NCBI GenBank assembly: GCA_001769215.1
Contig: MEOL01000011.1
Span: 1 to 37,345 of the forward strand
Reading direction: 5' to 3'
DNA: 37,345 nucleotides
Source: Bacteroidetes bacterium GWF2_41_31
GTDB lineage: Bacteria > Bacteroidota > Bacteroidia > Bacteroidales > F082
Under the pieces are notes generated by a model. That model was not told where the DNA came from. It did no database searches and saw only the letters and a list, made by a program, of their open reading frames with translations. The position numbers were made by a program, and so were the translations under genes. Shown one piece after another: positions 1-8,516 of the stretch (positions are counted from its first letter, which is position 1; each line of letters begins with the position of its first letter).

Positions 1-1690
1 TGGCACAGGTTTCACCTGGATAAGTCAGGTATGAAGATCCACTCCATTGCAGAACAGTTCCAACTCCTGGGATGGTGTTCAACCAGTAGTTGGTTGGAGA
101 GCCGGCCAGTGCCTGGATAGCTACCCATCCATCGGTAATGGCCACTGAGGGGATCTCAACGGTAAACACATAGGTGTCGTAGCCAATAACCTGAACGCCT
201 GTGTTCACGGGGGTCAGGGTATATACGCCTGAGCTAACCATCGCGCCGGGGGTGGTACCTGCCTCGTACACCTCAACGGTATAATCTTTGGTGGCAGGGG
301 GAGCGCTGGTGAAAATAGTCCAGAAGGTAATGGTGCTTACAGAAGTGGTTCCTGTAAATGACTGGAACACTTTGTATCCTATACCGGCATCTGAGGTATA
401 TCCATTGTTCGATCCAACAGGTGGGTTGCTGAAGGTAGAACCATCAGGGCAATCCATTGTTCCTCTGTCGTTCATGGGGGGACCATTGGCCAGGATATGG
501 GAGTCATTGGCAAATTTACCATCTAAACGCCTGGCTGTGCTCCAGTCAATGGTTTCAACTGGTGCACTTACTGGTGCTTTGGTTACAGGGTAAACAACTT
601 CTGCTGTCCAGTCAACAGGGCCTGAGCCGGTGTTGAGCATACCAATGTAATCGGTGAGATATTCATTGGGAGCCATGGTTTCGTCCAAACGCAAGGGCGA
701 AACAGTCAGGTTGGGTGAGGTCAGGGTAAAGTTATGTGTAATTAAGCCGCCTGAAGCAACATTTACCAAATCATTGGCTACATTATAACCTGGTTTGTAA
801 CAAGTTAAAGTTTGTTCATTGGCAGGCATACCTGGTAAAAAGTAATAACCTGAACCATCGGTTGTGGTAGAACCATAACCATCAATACCAACTACAGCGC
901 CTGAAATGGCCAATCCACCAGAATTGGTGACATTACCCTGGATGTCTCCGGGAGCCATTAAAGGATCACCATAAAAACGGATATTAGAAAAATTGGATGA
1001 AGCACCGTCGTAGTTTGGAGGAGTTTCGCCATCAGCATAACCCAACAACATGCGGTTGCCAGCTCCTACCGTTCTGTAGGTTCTGAAATAAGTACCTGTA
1101 TAATAACCATTGTCACCCCAGAGGATGTCAACAATCAGGTTATTTACACCGGTATAAACATAATCGTTGATGTCGATCATATTAGCCCAACCTGTAGCTG
1201 TAGCGGGAACATAGGTTCCGGAGCTCCATACCAGAGTTGCTCCTGCAGTGCTATAGAAAGAACCGGCAGTCAATACATTGTCAGTAGTTTCCATGATGCG
1301 GATCTGCACGTTGGATAACGAGTTAGAACCAGCAGGTGCAATTCTTTCGAAAACATACTGCAAATCGGTAATTAACATGCCACTACCTATTTCAGATGCC
1401 AAATATAGCGTCTGGGTATGACAGTTTTCCCAATAGTTTGACCAGTCCCCGTAATAGGACGGGTAGGCTCCATAACCTGTTCCTGTTCCAATTTCAACAA
1501 CCATCGACCTGCTACCTGTAGGTTCGTTGGCGTATGTTGAAAAAGGTACAATAGCAGATTCAGTTGACATACTTGCATTGTCAAGAGCAATTTTTTGCTC
1601 CTCGGTAGGATTGGCATTTGTCTGAGCCAACAGCATACCCGACGATACAAGCATCATCAACAAGAAAAGGTACTTTGTAAATGATTTCAT
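1..1690 (-). CDS. Secreted multidomain protein with carboxypeptidase-regulatory-like domain, 3' end beyond window
   Basis: An open frame runs from an ATG at 1690 to the left edge without a stop, giving about 563 residues; the C-terminus is missing. The N-terminus (MKSFTKYLFLLMMLVSSGML...) is a signal peptide with likely cleavage after Ala22. Residues about 65-240 form a Gly/Tyr/Trp-rich beta-type region. Residues about 246-320 look like a carboxypeptidase-regulatory-like beta-sandwich (GNVTNSGGLAISGAVVGI, then a TDGSGYYFLPG turn). Next, around 320-365, is a short 'TVSPLRLDETMAPNEY' segment of the kind that precedes CARDB/Hydin-like domains. Such architectures are typical of T9SS cargo in Bacteroidota, and a sorting tail would lie beyond the window; that is inference. 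A spurious ORF in another frame (1387-1650) overlaps it. No enzyme motif is visible, so the function is unknown. Confidence 0.8.
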   Translation of the reverse strand, partial: MKSFTKYLFLLMMLVSSGMLLAQTNANPTEEQKIALDNASMSTESAIVPFSTYANEPTGSRSMVVEIGTGTGYGAYPSYYGDWSNYWENCHTQTLYLASEIGSGMLITDLQYVFERIAPAGSNSLSNVQIRIMETTDNVLTAGSFYSTAGATLVWSSGTYVPATATGWANMIDINDYVYTGVNNLIVDILWGDNGYYTGTYFRTYRTVGAGNRMLLGYADGETPPNYDGASSNFSNIRFYGDPLMAPGDIQGNVTNSGGLAISGAVVGIDGYGSTTTDGSGYYFLPGMPANEQTLTCYKPGYNVANDLVNVASGGLITHNFTLTSPNLTVSPLRLDETMAPNEYLTDYIGMLNTGSGPVDWTAEVVYPVTKAPVSAPVETIDWSTARRLDGKFANDSHILANGPPMNDRGTMDCPDGSTFSNPPVGSNNGYTSDAGIGYKVFQSFTGTTSVSTITFWTIFTSAPPATKDYTVEVYEAGTTPGAMVSSGVYTLTPVNTGVQVIGYDTYVFTVEIPSVAITDGWVAIQALAGSPTNYWLNTIPGVGTVLQWSGSSYLTYPGETCA

Positions 1691-1836
1691 ACGTGAATAA
1701 ATTTAGTTAATAATAATGATTTTCTTTTAAACATTTTGCATTAGGTATAAAATAACCTGTGAACATTCGATTTTCAGTTTTTCCCCATAGATTATAATAT
1801 TTTTTTAATTGATGAATAAATAATGAACAAACTATT

Positions 1837-1877
1837 TATAAAACCTGCAAAACACGATTGCAGCATACTGTTTTATA
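1837..1877. repeat. Nested inverted repeat
   Basis: Outer arms TATAAAAC (1837-1844) and GTTTTATA (1870-1877) are perfect complements. Directly inside the left arm, CTGCAA (1845-1850) pairs with TTGCAG (1858-1863) around a 7-base loop, leaving six unpaired bases (CATACT). It lies between two minus-strand genes, so it could shape the 3' end of the upstream transcript or bind a regulator. This rests on visible symmetry alone. Confidence 0.35.
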
Positions 1878-1921
1878 ATCTACTGACTATCAATTACTAT
1901 ATGAACGTTTTTCAGCACAAG

Positions 1922-1951
1922 AAAATCAATTGAATACTTCTATTCGATTGA
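1922..1951 (-). terminator. Probable terminator of the sigma/FecR/STN/beta-helix operon
   Basis: Arms at 1926-1936 and 1941-1951 pair over 11 bases with one mismatch around a 4-base loop (CTTC on the plus strand). Read on the minus strand, the stem is followed by TTTTCTT. It lies about 170 bases past the stop of the beta-helix gene. The stem is AT-rich, so the terminator would be weak. Confidence 0.4.
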
Positions 1952-2120
1952 AAAACCCCTGAGCTGAAGCTAAATTTCTGTTATCCAGTTAGTAAAAATC
2001 AATTTTGAATAACTTTTTCAACTGATAGTATGACAAATAGAAACTGCTTTACCCCTACTGGCACTTCCCTTTTTTTTCATGTTTTTTATGCGAAGGAGTG
2101 ATTGGTTTAAAGAGGCGAAT

Positions 2121-5100
2121 TTATCGAACAATGAATGAAAAATCACGGGATGAGTTTACCCCGATAATAACCCCGAAATAAATTCCGGGATGAAGTGTTG
2201 AAACGCTGAAATGATGAGCCGGATTGGAATCATTCGGGTTCACAGTCCAATCACTCGTCAAAACTTTCCTTCCAAACACATCATATACACCAATGTGATA
2301 CGAACCACTTGCAATTTCTTCCGGTAAAATGTTGATCAGCGAGGTGGTGGGGTTTGGGAAAACAACCAACTCATCCCGGGTGACAGGGTTAACATCTCCG
2401 GGTGCCTGAATGCTTATTTTCTTTTGGTCGACCAAAAGTTCCAAATTACTACGGACCGGATTTTCCGGGGTCAATGTGATTACAGGCGACACCACGGTGA
2501 GGTATCCTGCTTTTTCGGCATCTACCACATAACTGCCCATAGGCAGGTGATTAAAGTAGAAATTCCCATTTGCATCCGTCAAGGTGTAGTCGAGCACTTT
2601 TTCGCGGCCGGATGTGTACAACAAAATAGTGATATTCGATTGTCCTTCATTGAGCTGAATTTCAGGCATGTCAGGCTCGAACCACGACCGTGAGTAAACA
2701 TCGGGTTGATAGGCGGAAAAGGTGTTGTTCACAAAATGGCCTGAAATTTTCCCATTTCCGTCAGGTAGTAAATAATCGAGAGGTGGCAAGTGTATATCTA
2801 CATCATAAATATCGGCATCCAGCTTTAAATGGTAGGCTTGCTGCCATCGGGGCGAAACAACATAATATCCCGGAAAAAAACTTTCCTTCAGGGAGGTATC
2901 AGGAACAGCATATAAGAGGTATTCACCAGGCATCAGGCGATCGAATAAAAACCTGCCGGCATCATCGGTATTTACTACACTGGCGGCACGACTGGAAGAA
3001 GATAACTGATCGAAAGCCACAATGGCACATGATTCAGCTATTTGACCTTCCTTCCAAACAGCGCCATGGATGGTAAACCGGGGAACAAGGGTCAAGGTCA
3101 GGGTTCCCGTTTCTTCACCGCATACATTTCGCCCCATAAGCGTCAGCTCGACAACCCCGGTGACTTTATCCATGATTCCGGGAATATAGGTTGTATGGAG
3201 GAGGGTATCATCAACAAAAACCCCATCCCCGCTGCTTGTCCACAACAGATTGCCGGCATTGCTTTCTTCTGCCTGAATTAAATTCAATGAATCATCAACA
3301 AAAATGGTGGTATCGTTCCCGGCCATCACAACCACGTCTTCCAGTATAGATAACTCAAGGCTGTCGGAAAGCCACTTACTTTCCTTAAACACATTCATCG
3401 ACAATACTACCGTGCCAACACTTAAATCCTGGGTACCCGGAAAATAGATAGGGTGAAGCATGGTCGGGTTGTTAAAAGTACCATCCCCTGAAGTTTTCCA
3501 TAACAATTGCTCGTAAGAAAAAGGAGCTGTACTGTTATTCAATTGAATCTGAGTCTGGCTGATACAATATTGGTTATTCTCACCGGCATAGGGGAAATAA
3601 GCGGCGAATGAAAAGGGGCTCTCGAAACCAGCCAGTTGAGCGTTTTCATCATTTCCGCCGGCATCATAGGCTGTTACCGCAATGGAATCGTAAACAGAGG
3701 CATCGATGAATACCGTTTGGAGATTTCCCACATCAACAGTTGATTCAAAATGGTAATACTCAAACCCACCAAAATAAACGCGGTAACCTTTCAGGTCTTT
3801 TTCCGGATTTAACTCCCAGGAAAGTTTCACCTGATCACCGGCCCATTGTTTTATTACTCCCGTGGGAGGCGAAATGGGGAAGGTGGTGTCGGGTTCGGTA
3901 AGAAATGGAATCCGGTAGAATTTGCCGAGTGCCGGATTGTCATTATAATCCCAGATAAGAGAATCGACGAGGGCCTCTTCGGCAGTTCCCCAATATACTT
4001 CTTTCACCGACATGTCGAATGAAGAGTGGTTGTAAGCAACAGGCTGTTGAAAACTGGCAGGGAAAAGGTTGTTGTATGAGAACACCGTTCCATTGGTTTC
4101 TTTTGTTTCAAAGTCGGAAAAATGCTGCGCTGAGAAGGTATTGGTCATGATAGAATCACGGTAGGAACCTCTTCCTATCTGAATGGCCCTGTTGTTCTGA
4201 TAAAAACTGTTTCCGATAATATGGCTGGTTGAGCCTTCCGGATCAAAAATCAAAGCAGAATTATTGAGCCAAAAAATATTATTTGATACCACGGTGGAAT
4301 CAAAAGCCAACAAAACACCAAATCCAAATCCGGATCCATTGGCGACAAAATAATTATTTGAAATGATGTTGTCCGATGACAAGCCTTCGTCGTTGTTATC
4401 CATCCAGATGCCGTTATTGGCTCCTTGAATCAGGTTGTTTGCAATGAGGTTAAGGGTAAATATTCCATCTGCCTCTTTCAACAGATAAATGTTGTGGTTT
4501 GTATTGATGATCCGGTTATCCAGTATGTAGTTGTTGGTGTTGTATTGATTGCCTGTCGCCACCATTTCAATGCCATCGTAATTTTGATCGATCACACAAT
4601 TTTGGATGAGGCACCGTGAACAGTTTGTCAATTTTACCCCAAGCTGCTGGTTTTGCCTGATGGTCGAGTTCAACACGTCAACCCATCCTGCATTCAGTAA
4701 ATCTACCGCAATTTCGGCATCCTGAATATCGGCACAAAAAATTCGGATGGTATTCTCATCCCCTACACCCTGAATTAATATTCCCTTCCATTTCCAGCCT
4801 TCACGAGATGAACGATAATTTCCCGTAAAGTGGACCGTATCCTGATCAACCCCCATTGGATCTCCAACGATAAAATTGCCTCCCCAAACATGGATCCCTC
4901 TCCCCTGGTCTATCTTCACCGTTACTCCCGGCAAAATGGTCAAAGTGATATTTAATCCGATACGCAAATCCTGTACTATTATATAGGTGTTGTCGGGTGT
5001 CCAGGTTTGATCTTCCGTCAGGCTTCCGCCCACAATCACATCGTCGGCAAAGGCAGATGAAAAAACAGAGAAACAAAAAACGACCACAGCACCCAAACGG

Positions 5101-5150
5101 GCCATCCAATGGGTTAATTTGTTCATCTCAGCTATGCATTGTTTTTTCAT
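2121..5150 (-). CDS. Secreted parallel beta-helix protein with T9SS type A sorting domain
   Basis: This 1009-residue protein is read from an ATG at 5150; a TTG one codon upstream is also open, and an ATG at 5126 would give a tidier signal peptide. After the signal peptide, residues about 80-350 show right-handed beta-helix repeats rich in Asn and Ile (NNYILDNRI, ANNLIQGANNGIWMDNN, SNNIFWLNNS). A fibronectin-III-like stretch follows (about 425-510), then two related Ig-like units around WKTSGDGTF and WTSSGDGVF. Two carboxypeptidase-regulatory-like sandwiches come next (TIHGAVWKEGQ and TLTDANGNFYFNHLP). The tail from about 926 (VVFPNPTTSLINI ... GIYFGVI) is a T9SS type A sorting signal. The protein should therefore be exported through SprA and attached to or released from the surface. 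It starts 11 bases after the STN-protein stop, as the last gene of the sigma/FecR operon. No catalytic residues were recognised; adhesion or polysaccharide binding is a guess. Confidence 0.88.
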   Translation of the reverse strand: MKKQCIAEMNKLTHWMARLGAVVVFCFSVFSSAFADDVIVGGSLTEDQTWTPDNTYIIVQDLRIGLNITLTILPGVTVKIDQGRGIHVWGGNFIVGDPMGVDQDTVHFTGNYRSSREGWKWKGILIQGVGDENTIRIFCADIQDAEIAVDLLNAGWVDVLNSTIRQNQQLGVKLTNCSRCLIQNCVIDQNYDGIEMVATGNQYNTNNYILDNRIINTNHNIYLLKEADGIFTLNLIANNLIQGANNGIWMDNNDEGLSSDNIISNNYFVANGSGFGFGVLLAFDSTVVSNNIFWLNNSALIFDPEGSTSHIIGNSFYQNNRAIQIGRGSYRDSIMTNTFSAQHFSDFETKETNGTVFSYNNLFPASFQQPVAYNHSSFDMSVKEVYWGTAEEALVDSLIWDYNDNPALGKFYRIPFLTEPDTTFPISPPTGVIKQWAGDQVKLSWELNPEKDLKGYRVYFGGFEYYHFESTVDVGNLQTVFIDASVYDSIAVTAYDAGGNDENAQLAGFESPFSFAAYFPYAGENNQYCISQTQIQLNNSTAPFSYEQLLWKTSGDGTFNNPTMLHPIYFPGTQDLSVGTVVLSMNVFKESKWLSDSLELSILEDVVVMAGNDTTIFVDDSLNLIQAEESNAGNLLWTSSGDGVFVDDTLLHTTYIPGIMDKVTGVVELTLMGRNVCGEETGTLTLTLVPRFTIHGAVWKEGQIAESCAIVAFDQLSSSSRAASVVNTDDAGRFLFDRLMPGEYLLYAVPDTSLKESFFPGYYVVSPRWQQAYHLKLDADIYDVDIHLPPLDYLLPDGNGKISGHFVNNTFSAYQPDVYSRSWFEPDMPEIQLNEGQSNITILLYTSGREKVLDYTLTDANGNFYFNHLPMGSYVVDAEKAGYLTVVSPVITLTPENPVRSNLELLVDQKKISIQAPGDVNPVTRDELVVFPNPTTSLINILPEEIASGSYHIGVYDVFGRKVLTSDWTVNPNDSNPAHHFSVSTLHPGIYFGVIIGVNSSRDFSFIVR

Positions 5151-5161
5151 CAACTAAAGTT

Positions 5162-6496
5162 CTAATTTAAGTAGTAACGCAAACCAAATGAAAGGCCGAT
5201 GGCTGAAATGGGCTTAAAGTCAACATGATCGGAGATAGGGCTGGAGGTGTATTGCAAATAAAACGCGTTGATGAGTAAATCCATCTTTTCTCCTAACCTG
5301 TGTTGACTGCCCACTCCGGCTGTCACCCCCACCACCGGGGAGGAAAAGATCAGGTCTCCAAAATTAGTTCCCAGCGGGACATTGTCATCATCTATCATCA
5401 CCCCATGACGGTAGGCCAACATACTGATTAAAACGCCCACCTTACCATGCATGCTGAACGCCGGCCTGTGAAAAAATGTGTATTCCACCTCGCCCGATAC
5501 GCTCACATAACCAACCCGGTTGATTCGGTCGAAGTGATAGGATTGACTGTTGAGCGGGAGCCACACAGAATCGGTTACATAATACCAGGCCGTATCTAGT
5601 TCAATTACTGTATAATACACATCCAGGGTGTCTTGCAGGTAAAACCCTCCGGTTGAAATATCATACTGATGATCGAACTTTTGTGCAAACTGACTGAATT
5701 GAATCCCAATCGAAAAAGCCCAGCGCTTTTGGTTGCGGACCAGGTTGGCATCCACCGCGAAATTACGCAACGACCATCCCTTTTGCATAGTTACCAGCGA
5801 AAAATCAGAAGCCATGGGTGAAACCGCCAATCCCATCGCCCATCCCGGTTGTCGGTAGGTGCTATTTTGAAAATGATCGACAGCTAAGGCCGGTATTGTT
5901 TCGATGCCTGCAGAATTGTTCTTTTTTGTCACGTACACCGTATCCACTATCCTGATGGTATCGATGCGAAAAATAGTGTCTTTTACAAAAATTGTATCGA
6001 TTTTAAAGGCAGGCATCACTTCTGGTTGAGATGTCATGATAGGAATTTCAATTTCAGGCACGACCGGATTATTGACAGGAGGGTTCCCCTCGCGGGCTGT
6101 AAGCGGATCTAAAACATCCCTTTTATAAATTACAACCTGGTTCCCGATTTTTTTAAAGGTATGTTGGGTATTGGCCAATAAATCTGACAAAATACCGTAA
6201 GGGGAGCTATTCCGGGCCTCGAAGGAAATCACCTGGTCCATCAAAGGATCGCTTGCATCATAGGTGAAATTTAAATTGCATTTGATGGAGAGCCGGGTGA
6301 TGACCTCCGACATGGGTTGGTTTGTTACCGAAAAATAGTCGATCACTCCCGCTTTGTCTTCCTGTGCCCTGACAGGGCTCAAAGCAAATAAACAAAATAA
6401 AACAGTCAGCCTGAAGCAAATAAAATTCACACCTGTACGCTGCTTTGGGCTTTTTGTTATTAAGGAATATTGATTGAAACCAGATACCATTTTCAT
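5162..6496 (-). CDS. STN-domain outer-membrane protein with C-terminal beta-barrel, likely FecR partner
   Basis: The frame gives 444 residues from an ATG at 6496; a TTG at 6502 is also open. The signal peptide ends near Ala44 (LFALSPVRA). Residues about 52-125 match the secretin/TonB short N-terminal (STN) domain: VTNQPMSEVITRLS, then YDASDPLMDQVISF, then ILSDLLANTQHTFKKIGNQV. A linker of repeated DTI/DTV units (about 165-190) leads to about 240 residues of alternating, aromatic-rich beta strands ending in LSFGLRYYLN, like a small outer-membrane barrel. No TonB box or plug domain is visible and the barrel is far too short for a TonB-dependent receptor. STN domains pass signals to FecR-type anti-sigma factors, and fecR lies just upstream, so a signal-transducing role is inferred. 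A hairpin with a T-run separates this gene from fecR. Confidence 0.78.
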   Translation of the reverse strand: MKMVSGFNQYSLITKSPKQRTGVNFICFRLTVLFCLFALSPVRAQEDKAGVIDYFSVTNQPMSEVITRLSIKCNLNFTYDASDPLMDQVISFEARNSSPYGILSDLLANTQHTFKKIGNQVVIYKRDVLDPLTAREGNPPVNNPVVPEIEIPIMTSQPEVMPAFKIDTIFVKDTIFRIDTIRIVDTVYVTKKNNSAGIETIPALAVDHFQNSTYRQPGWAMGLAVSPMASDFSLVTMQKGWSLRNFAVDANLVRNQKRWAFSIGIQFSQFAQKFDHQYDISTGGFYLQDTLDVYYTVIELDTAWYYVTDSVWLPLNSQSYHFDRINRVGYVSVSGEVEYTFFHRPAFSMHGKVGVLISMLAYRHGVMIDDDNVPLGTNFGDLIFSSPVVGVTAGVGSQHRLGEKMDLLINAFYLQYTSSPISDHVDFKPISAIGLSFGLRYYLN

Positions 6497-6540
6497 ACGC
6501 AAATTAGCAGAAAGAAAGCGTTTTTTTTCGAGTGCTAAAG

Positions 6541-6569
6541 TATAAAAAATATGACCTCAAAACAGGTCA
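6541..6569 (-). terminator. Hairpin with T-run between fecR and the STN gene
   Basis: On the minus strand TGACCT and AGGTCA (6552-6569) form a perfect 6-bp stem with a 6-base loop, followed by ATATTTTTTATA. It lies 16 bases after the FecR stop codon. It looks like a weak intrinsic terminator or attenuator that would lower expression of the two downstream genes relative to sigma and fecR. Confidence 0.45.
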
Positions 6570-6585
6570 GAAAAAGGAAGTGGAA

Positions 6586-7641
6586 TTATTGAAGGACTAC
6601 CTGTTCTCCATCGATGGAGTAATTGATTCCAAAGATAACCCTGATCGACTCGAAAATACTTTCAACAGTTTCGTTGCTGTAGGTGGCGGTTAACAATCTG
6701 TTATCGCAGTGCATGTTTGTTGAGTTCACCTGAATACCATAGGTTTTTTCCAAGGCTTCAAATACGTCAGAGAGGGGAGTTTTAACAAATTCAAGTTTGC
6801 CGGATTTCCAGGCCAGGAAATTATTACTAACGAAATCTGCTTTTGACAACGATCCGGTAACCTTGTTATAAACCCCCATTTGGCCGGGAGTCAGTATTAA
6901 TTGCTCTGCCACGGAACCATCCAGAGGATCGACAGAGTAAAACAGCACTTTACCTGATTGCAAATACAGCACGATCTCGTTGCTTTCTTCGTAATTCACC
7001 AAATCAAAAGTTGTTCCCAGGACCTTCACCCGTAAGTTGCCTGTTTCAATGATCATGGGGACTGCGGGGTTATGGGCAATTTCAAAAAAACCTTCACCCT
7101 TAAAACCAACCAACCGCTGACCGGAGGCAAAAGCCTCGGGATAAGTGACAGAGGTATTGTGATTTAAATATATCTTCGACCCATCGGGAAGCACGGCAGG
7201 TACATCAATGGATTCCGCAGAAGCAACTGTTAGCAACTCCGGCTGTGGTTTTTGATTAAACAGGTAGAACAATCCAAATGCAAGTACCAGGACGGCCGCG
7301 ATGCGTTTTAGATAAAAGCCAAACTGTGGGTGGATCAAATACAAAGGTTTTTTCTCCAGAGTATTGACCAGGGGCTCACTTTCAACACATGATATGGTCA
7401 TGTTTAGCTTATGCCATGCCTTATCCACATTGAAGTTGGATTGAGGGGCGGCACTTCCGGCCAGGAGCCAGGTGCTTTTATAGGAAAGGAAACTGTTTTG
7501 GTTTTCAACCGACATGCCGATCCACTGATCCAAAGTTGCTTTTTCGGATGCAGTGCAATTTCCGGACAAAACCCGGGTAATTAATTCGATATGTTCAATC
7601 TCTTTTTTCACGAAACTATATTCTTGCCGTTCATGAGACAA
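6586..7641 (-). CDS. FecR family anti-sigma factor
   Basis: This 351-residue inner-membrane regulator has a cytoplasmic N-terminal part (about 1-110) with the usual VLSGNCTASEKATLDQWI helix. A single membrane segment follows at about 113-129 (RIAAVLVLAFGLFYLF). The periplasmic FecR domain spans about 140-255 (VLPDGSKIYLNHNTSVTYPE, GEGFFEIAHN, VLGTTFDLVNY). The C-terminal DUF4974 domain is at about 275-351 (LEFVKTPLSDVFEALEKTYGI). It would hold the adjacent ECF sigma factor until a signal arrives from the outer membrane. No in-frame ATG lies at the N-terminus: the start is TTG at 7641 or GTG at 7611, and both keep the domain intact. The sigma stop is 47 bases upstream. Family assignment is firm; the signal is unknown. 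Confidence 0.9.
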   Translation of the reverse strand: MSHERQEYSFVKKEIEHIELITRVLSGNCTASEKATLDQWIGMSVENQNSFLSYKSTWLLAGSAAPQSNFNVDKAWHKLNMTISCVESEPLVNTLEKKPLYLIHPQFGFYLKRIAAVLVLAFGLFYLFNQKPQPELLTVASAESIDVPAVLPDGSKIYLNHNTSVTYPEAFASGQRLVGFKGEGFFEIAHNPAVPMIIETGNLRVKVLGTTFDLVNYEESNEIVLYLQSGKVLFYSVDPLDGSVAEQLILTPGQMGVYNKVTGSLSKADFVSNNFLAWKSGKLEFVKTPLSDVFEALEKTYGIQVNSTNMHCDNRLLTATYSNETVESIFESIRVIFGINYSIDGEQVVLQ

Positions 7642-7688
7642 TCAAAACTTCATATACCCCTATTGATGATGCAACTTTTTTTTAAATT

Positions 7689-8270
7689 TTATTGGCGCAA
7701 TATAATAAAAAACAAAAAACCAAGCATTGGCAAGTAATCTTTTAATGCTTCACGCAAGCTTTGTAAGGCTTTTGCCATCTGGGATTCAACTGTTTTTACC
7801 GAAATTTCCAAATGCTCGGCAATTTCGTGGTACTTTAAATCACTAAACCGGCTCAACTCAAAAATGATGCGTCGACGTTCGGGCAAATTAGAGATGGCTT
7901 CTTTAATCCGCACATCCAATTCTGCTTCTTCCATCAACTCCAGTCCATTTATATTGGGCTCCTCCGTTTCGGAGTAATCGTCTGCCTTATGCCGTCCCCT
8001 GGATTTCTGCAGGGTGAGATAGTTCAGGGCATAGTTTTGAACAGACCGATACAAATACGATTTTACAGAGGAATTGATATGAAGTTCATCGCGTTTTAGC
8101 CACACCTTGAAAAATACCCCCTGCACAATTTCCTCTGCTTCTTCGGACCTGCCCACAAAACGGAGGCAGTAAAAGCACAAGGGAGAATAATATTCGCGGT
8201 ATAGCTCCTCGAATATTTTCTTATCACCGGCTTTTAAACCATCAATATACCTCAACTGTGCCTCTTCCAT
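7689..8270 (-). CDS. ECF RNA polymerase sigma-70 factor, FecI-like
   Basis: The protein has 193 residues from an ATG at 8270, with a TTG one codon upstream. Sigma region 2 covers about 20-90 (FEELYREYYSPLCFYCLRFVGRSEEAEEIVQGVFFKVWLK in overlapping pieces). Region 4 covers about 125-180, with the helix-turn-helix FSDLKYHEIAEHLEISVKTV and a conserved ALQSLREAL end. This is the Bacteroidota branch of FecI-like sigma factors that work with FecR. It is the first gene of the operon fecI-fecR-STN-beta-helix. A TAnnTTTG box about 80 bases upstream is a candidate promoter. The hydrophobic tail (LPMLGFLFFIILRQ) is slightly unusual but occurs in this family. Confidence 0.92.
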   Translation of the reverse strand: MEEAQLRYIDGLKAGDKKIFEELYREYYSPLCFYCLRFVGRSEEAEEIVQGVFFKVWLKRDELHINSSVKSYLYRSVQNYALNYLTLQKSRGRHKADDYSETEEPNINGLELMEEAELDVRIKEAISNLPERRRIIFELSRFSDLKYHEIAEHLEISVKTVESQMAKALQSLREALKDYLPMLGFLFFIILRQ

Positions 8271-8347
8271 CAACTACTTAGTTACAAATCCTGCCGGCAA
8301 AACCTCAACCAATTGATTTCTTAACTGATCAAAAAAAAATGCCACCA

Positions 8348-8355
8348 CAAAAGTA
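8348..8355 (-). promoter_or_regulatory. Candidate promoter -7 box for the sigma/FecR operon
   Basis: The minus strand reads TACTTTTG, a perfect match to the Bacteroidota -7 consensus TAnnTTTG. The -33 region about 20 bases upstream is weak (TGGG). The implied leader is about 70 bases to the ATG at 8270. Confidence 0.42.
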
Positions 8356-8490
8356 GAAGATAATTCGTAATAAGTACCCATAATTAAGTTGCGGGCTTCG
8401 TTTTGATCTGAAAAACCAATCGAATGATCATTGGGGCATGATCATCTTAGCCTCCGGAAGAAAATTGCCCCACACGTTTTATTATTTAGC

Positions 8491-8498
8491 TAGATTTG
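8491..8498 (+). promoter_or_regulatory. Candidate promoter -7 box for the EamA transporter
   Basis: TAGATTTG matches TAnnTTTG and lies 18 bases before the ATG at 8517. An ATTG at 8464-8467 is a possible -33 box, with slightly long spacing of 23. Confidence 0.45.
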
Positions 8499-8516
8499 CA
8501 ACCTTAATTCATTTGC

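Larger units (their letters stand above)
1691..2120. other. Intergenic region with two hairpins, no gene
   Basis: These 430 AT-rich bases separate two genes on the minus strand. I see no convincing ORF or RNA gene. The region holds a nested inverted repeat (1837-1877) and a hairpin followed by T residues on the minus strand (1922-1951). The promoter of the left-edge gene should lie here, but I found no clean TAnnTTTG box upstream of 1690. Confidence 0.6.

Noticed and set aside
1387-1650. 87-residue minus-strand ORF
   Set aside because: It is in another frame of the open left-edge gene that starts at 1690, which has a proper signal peptide and domain signals.
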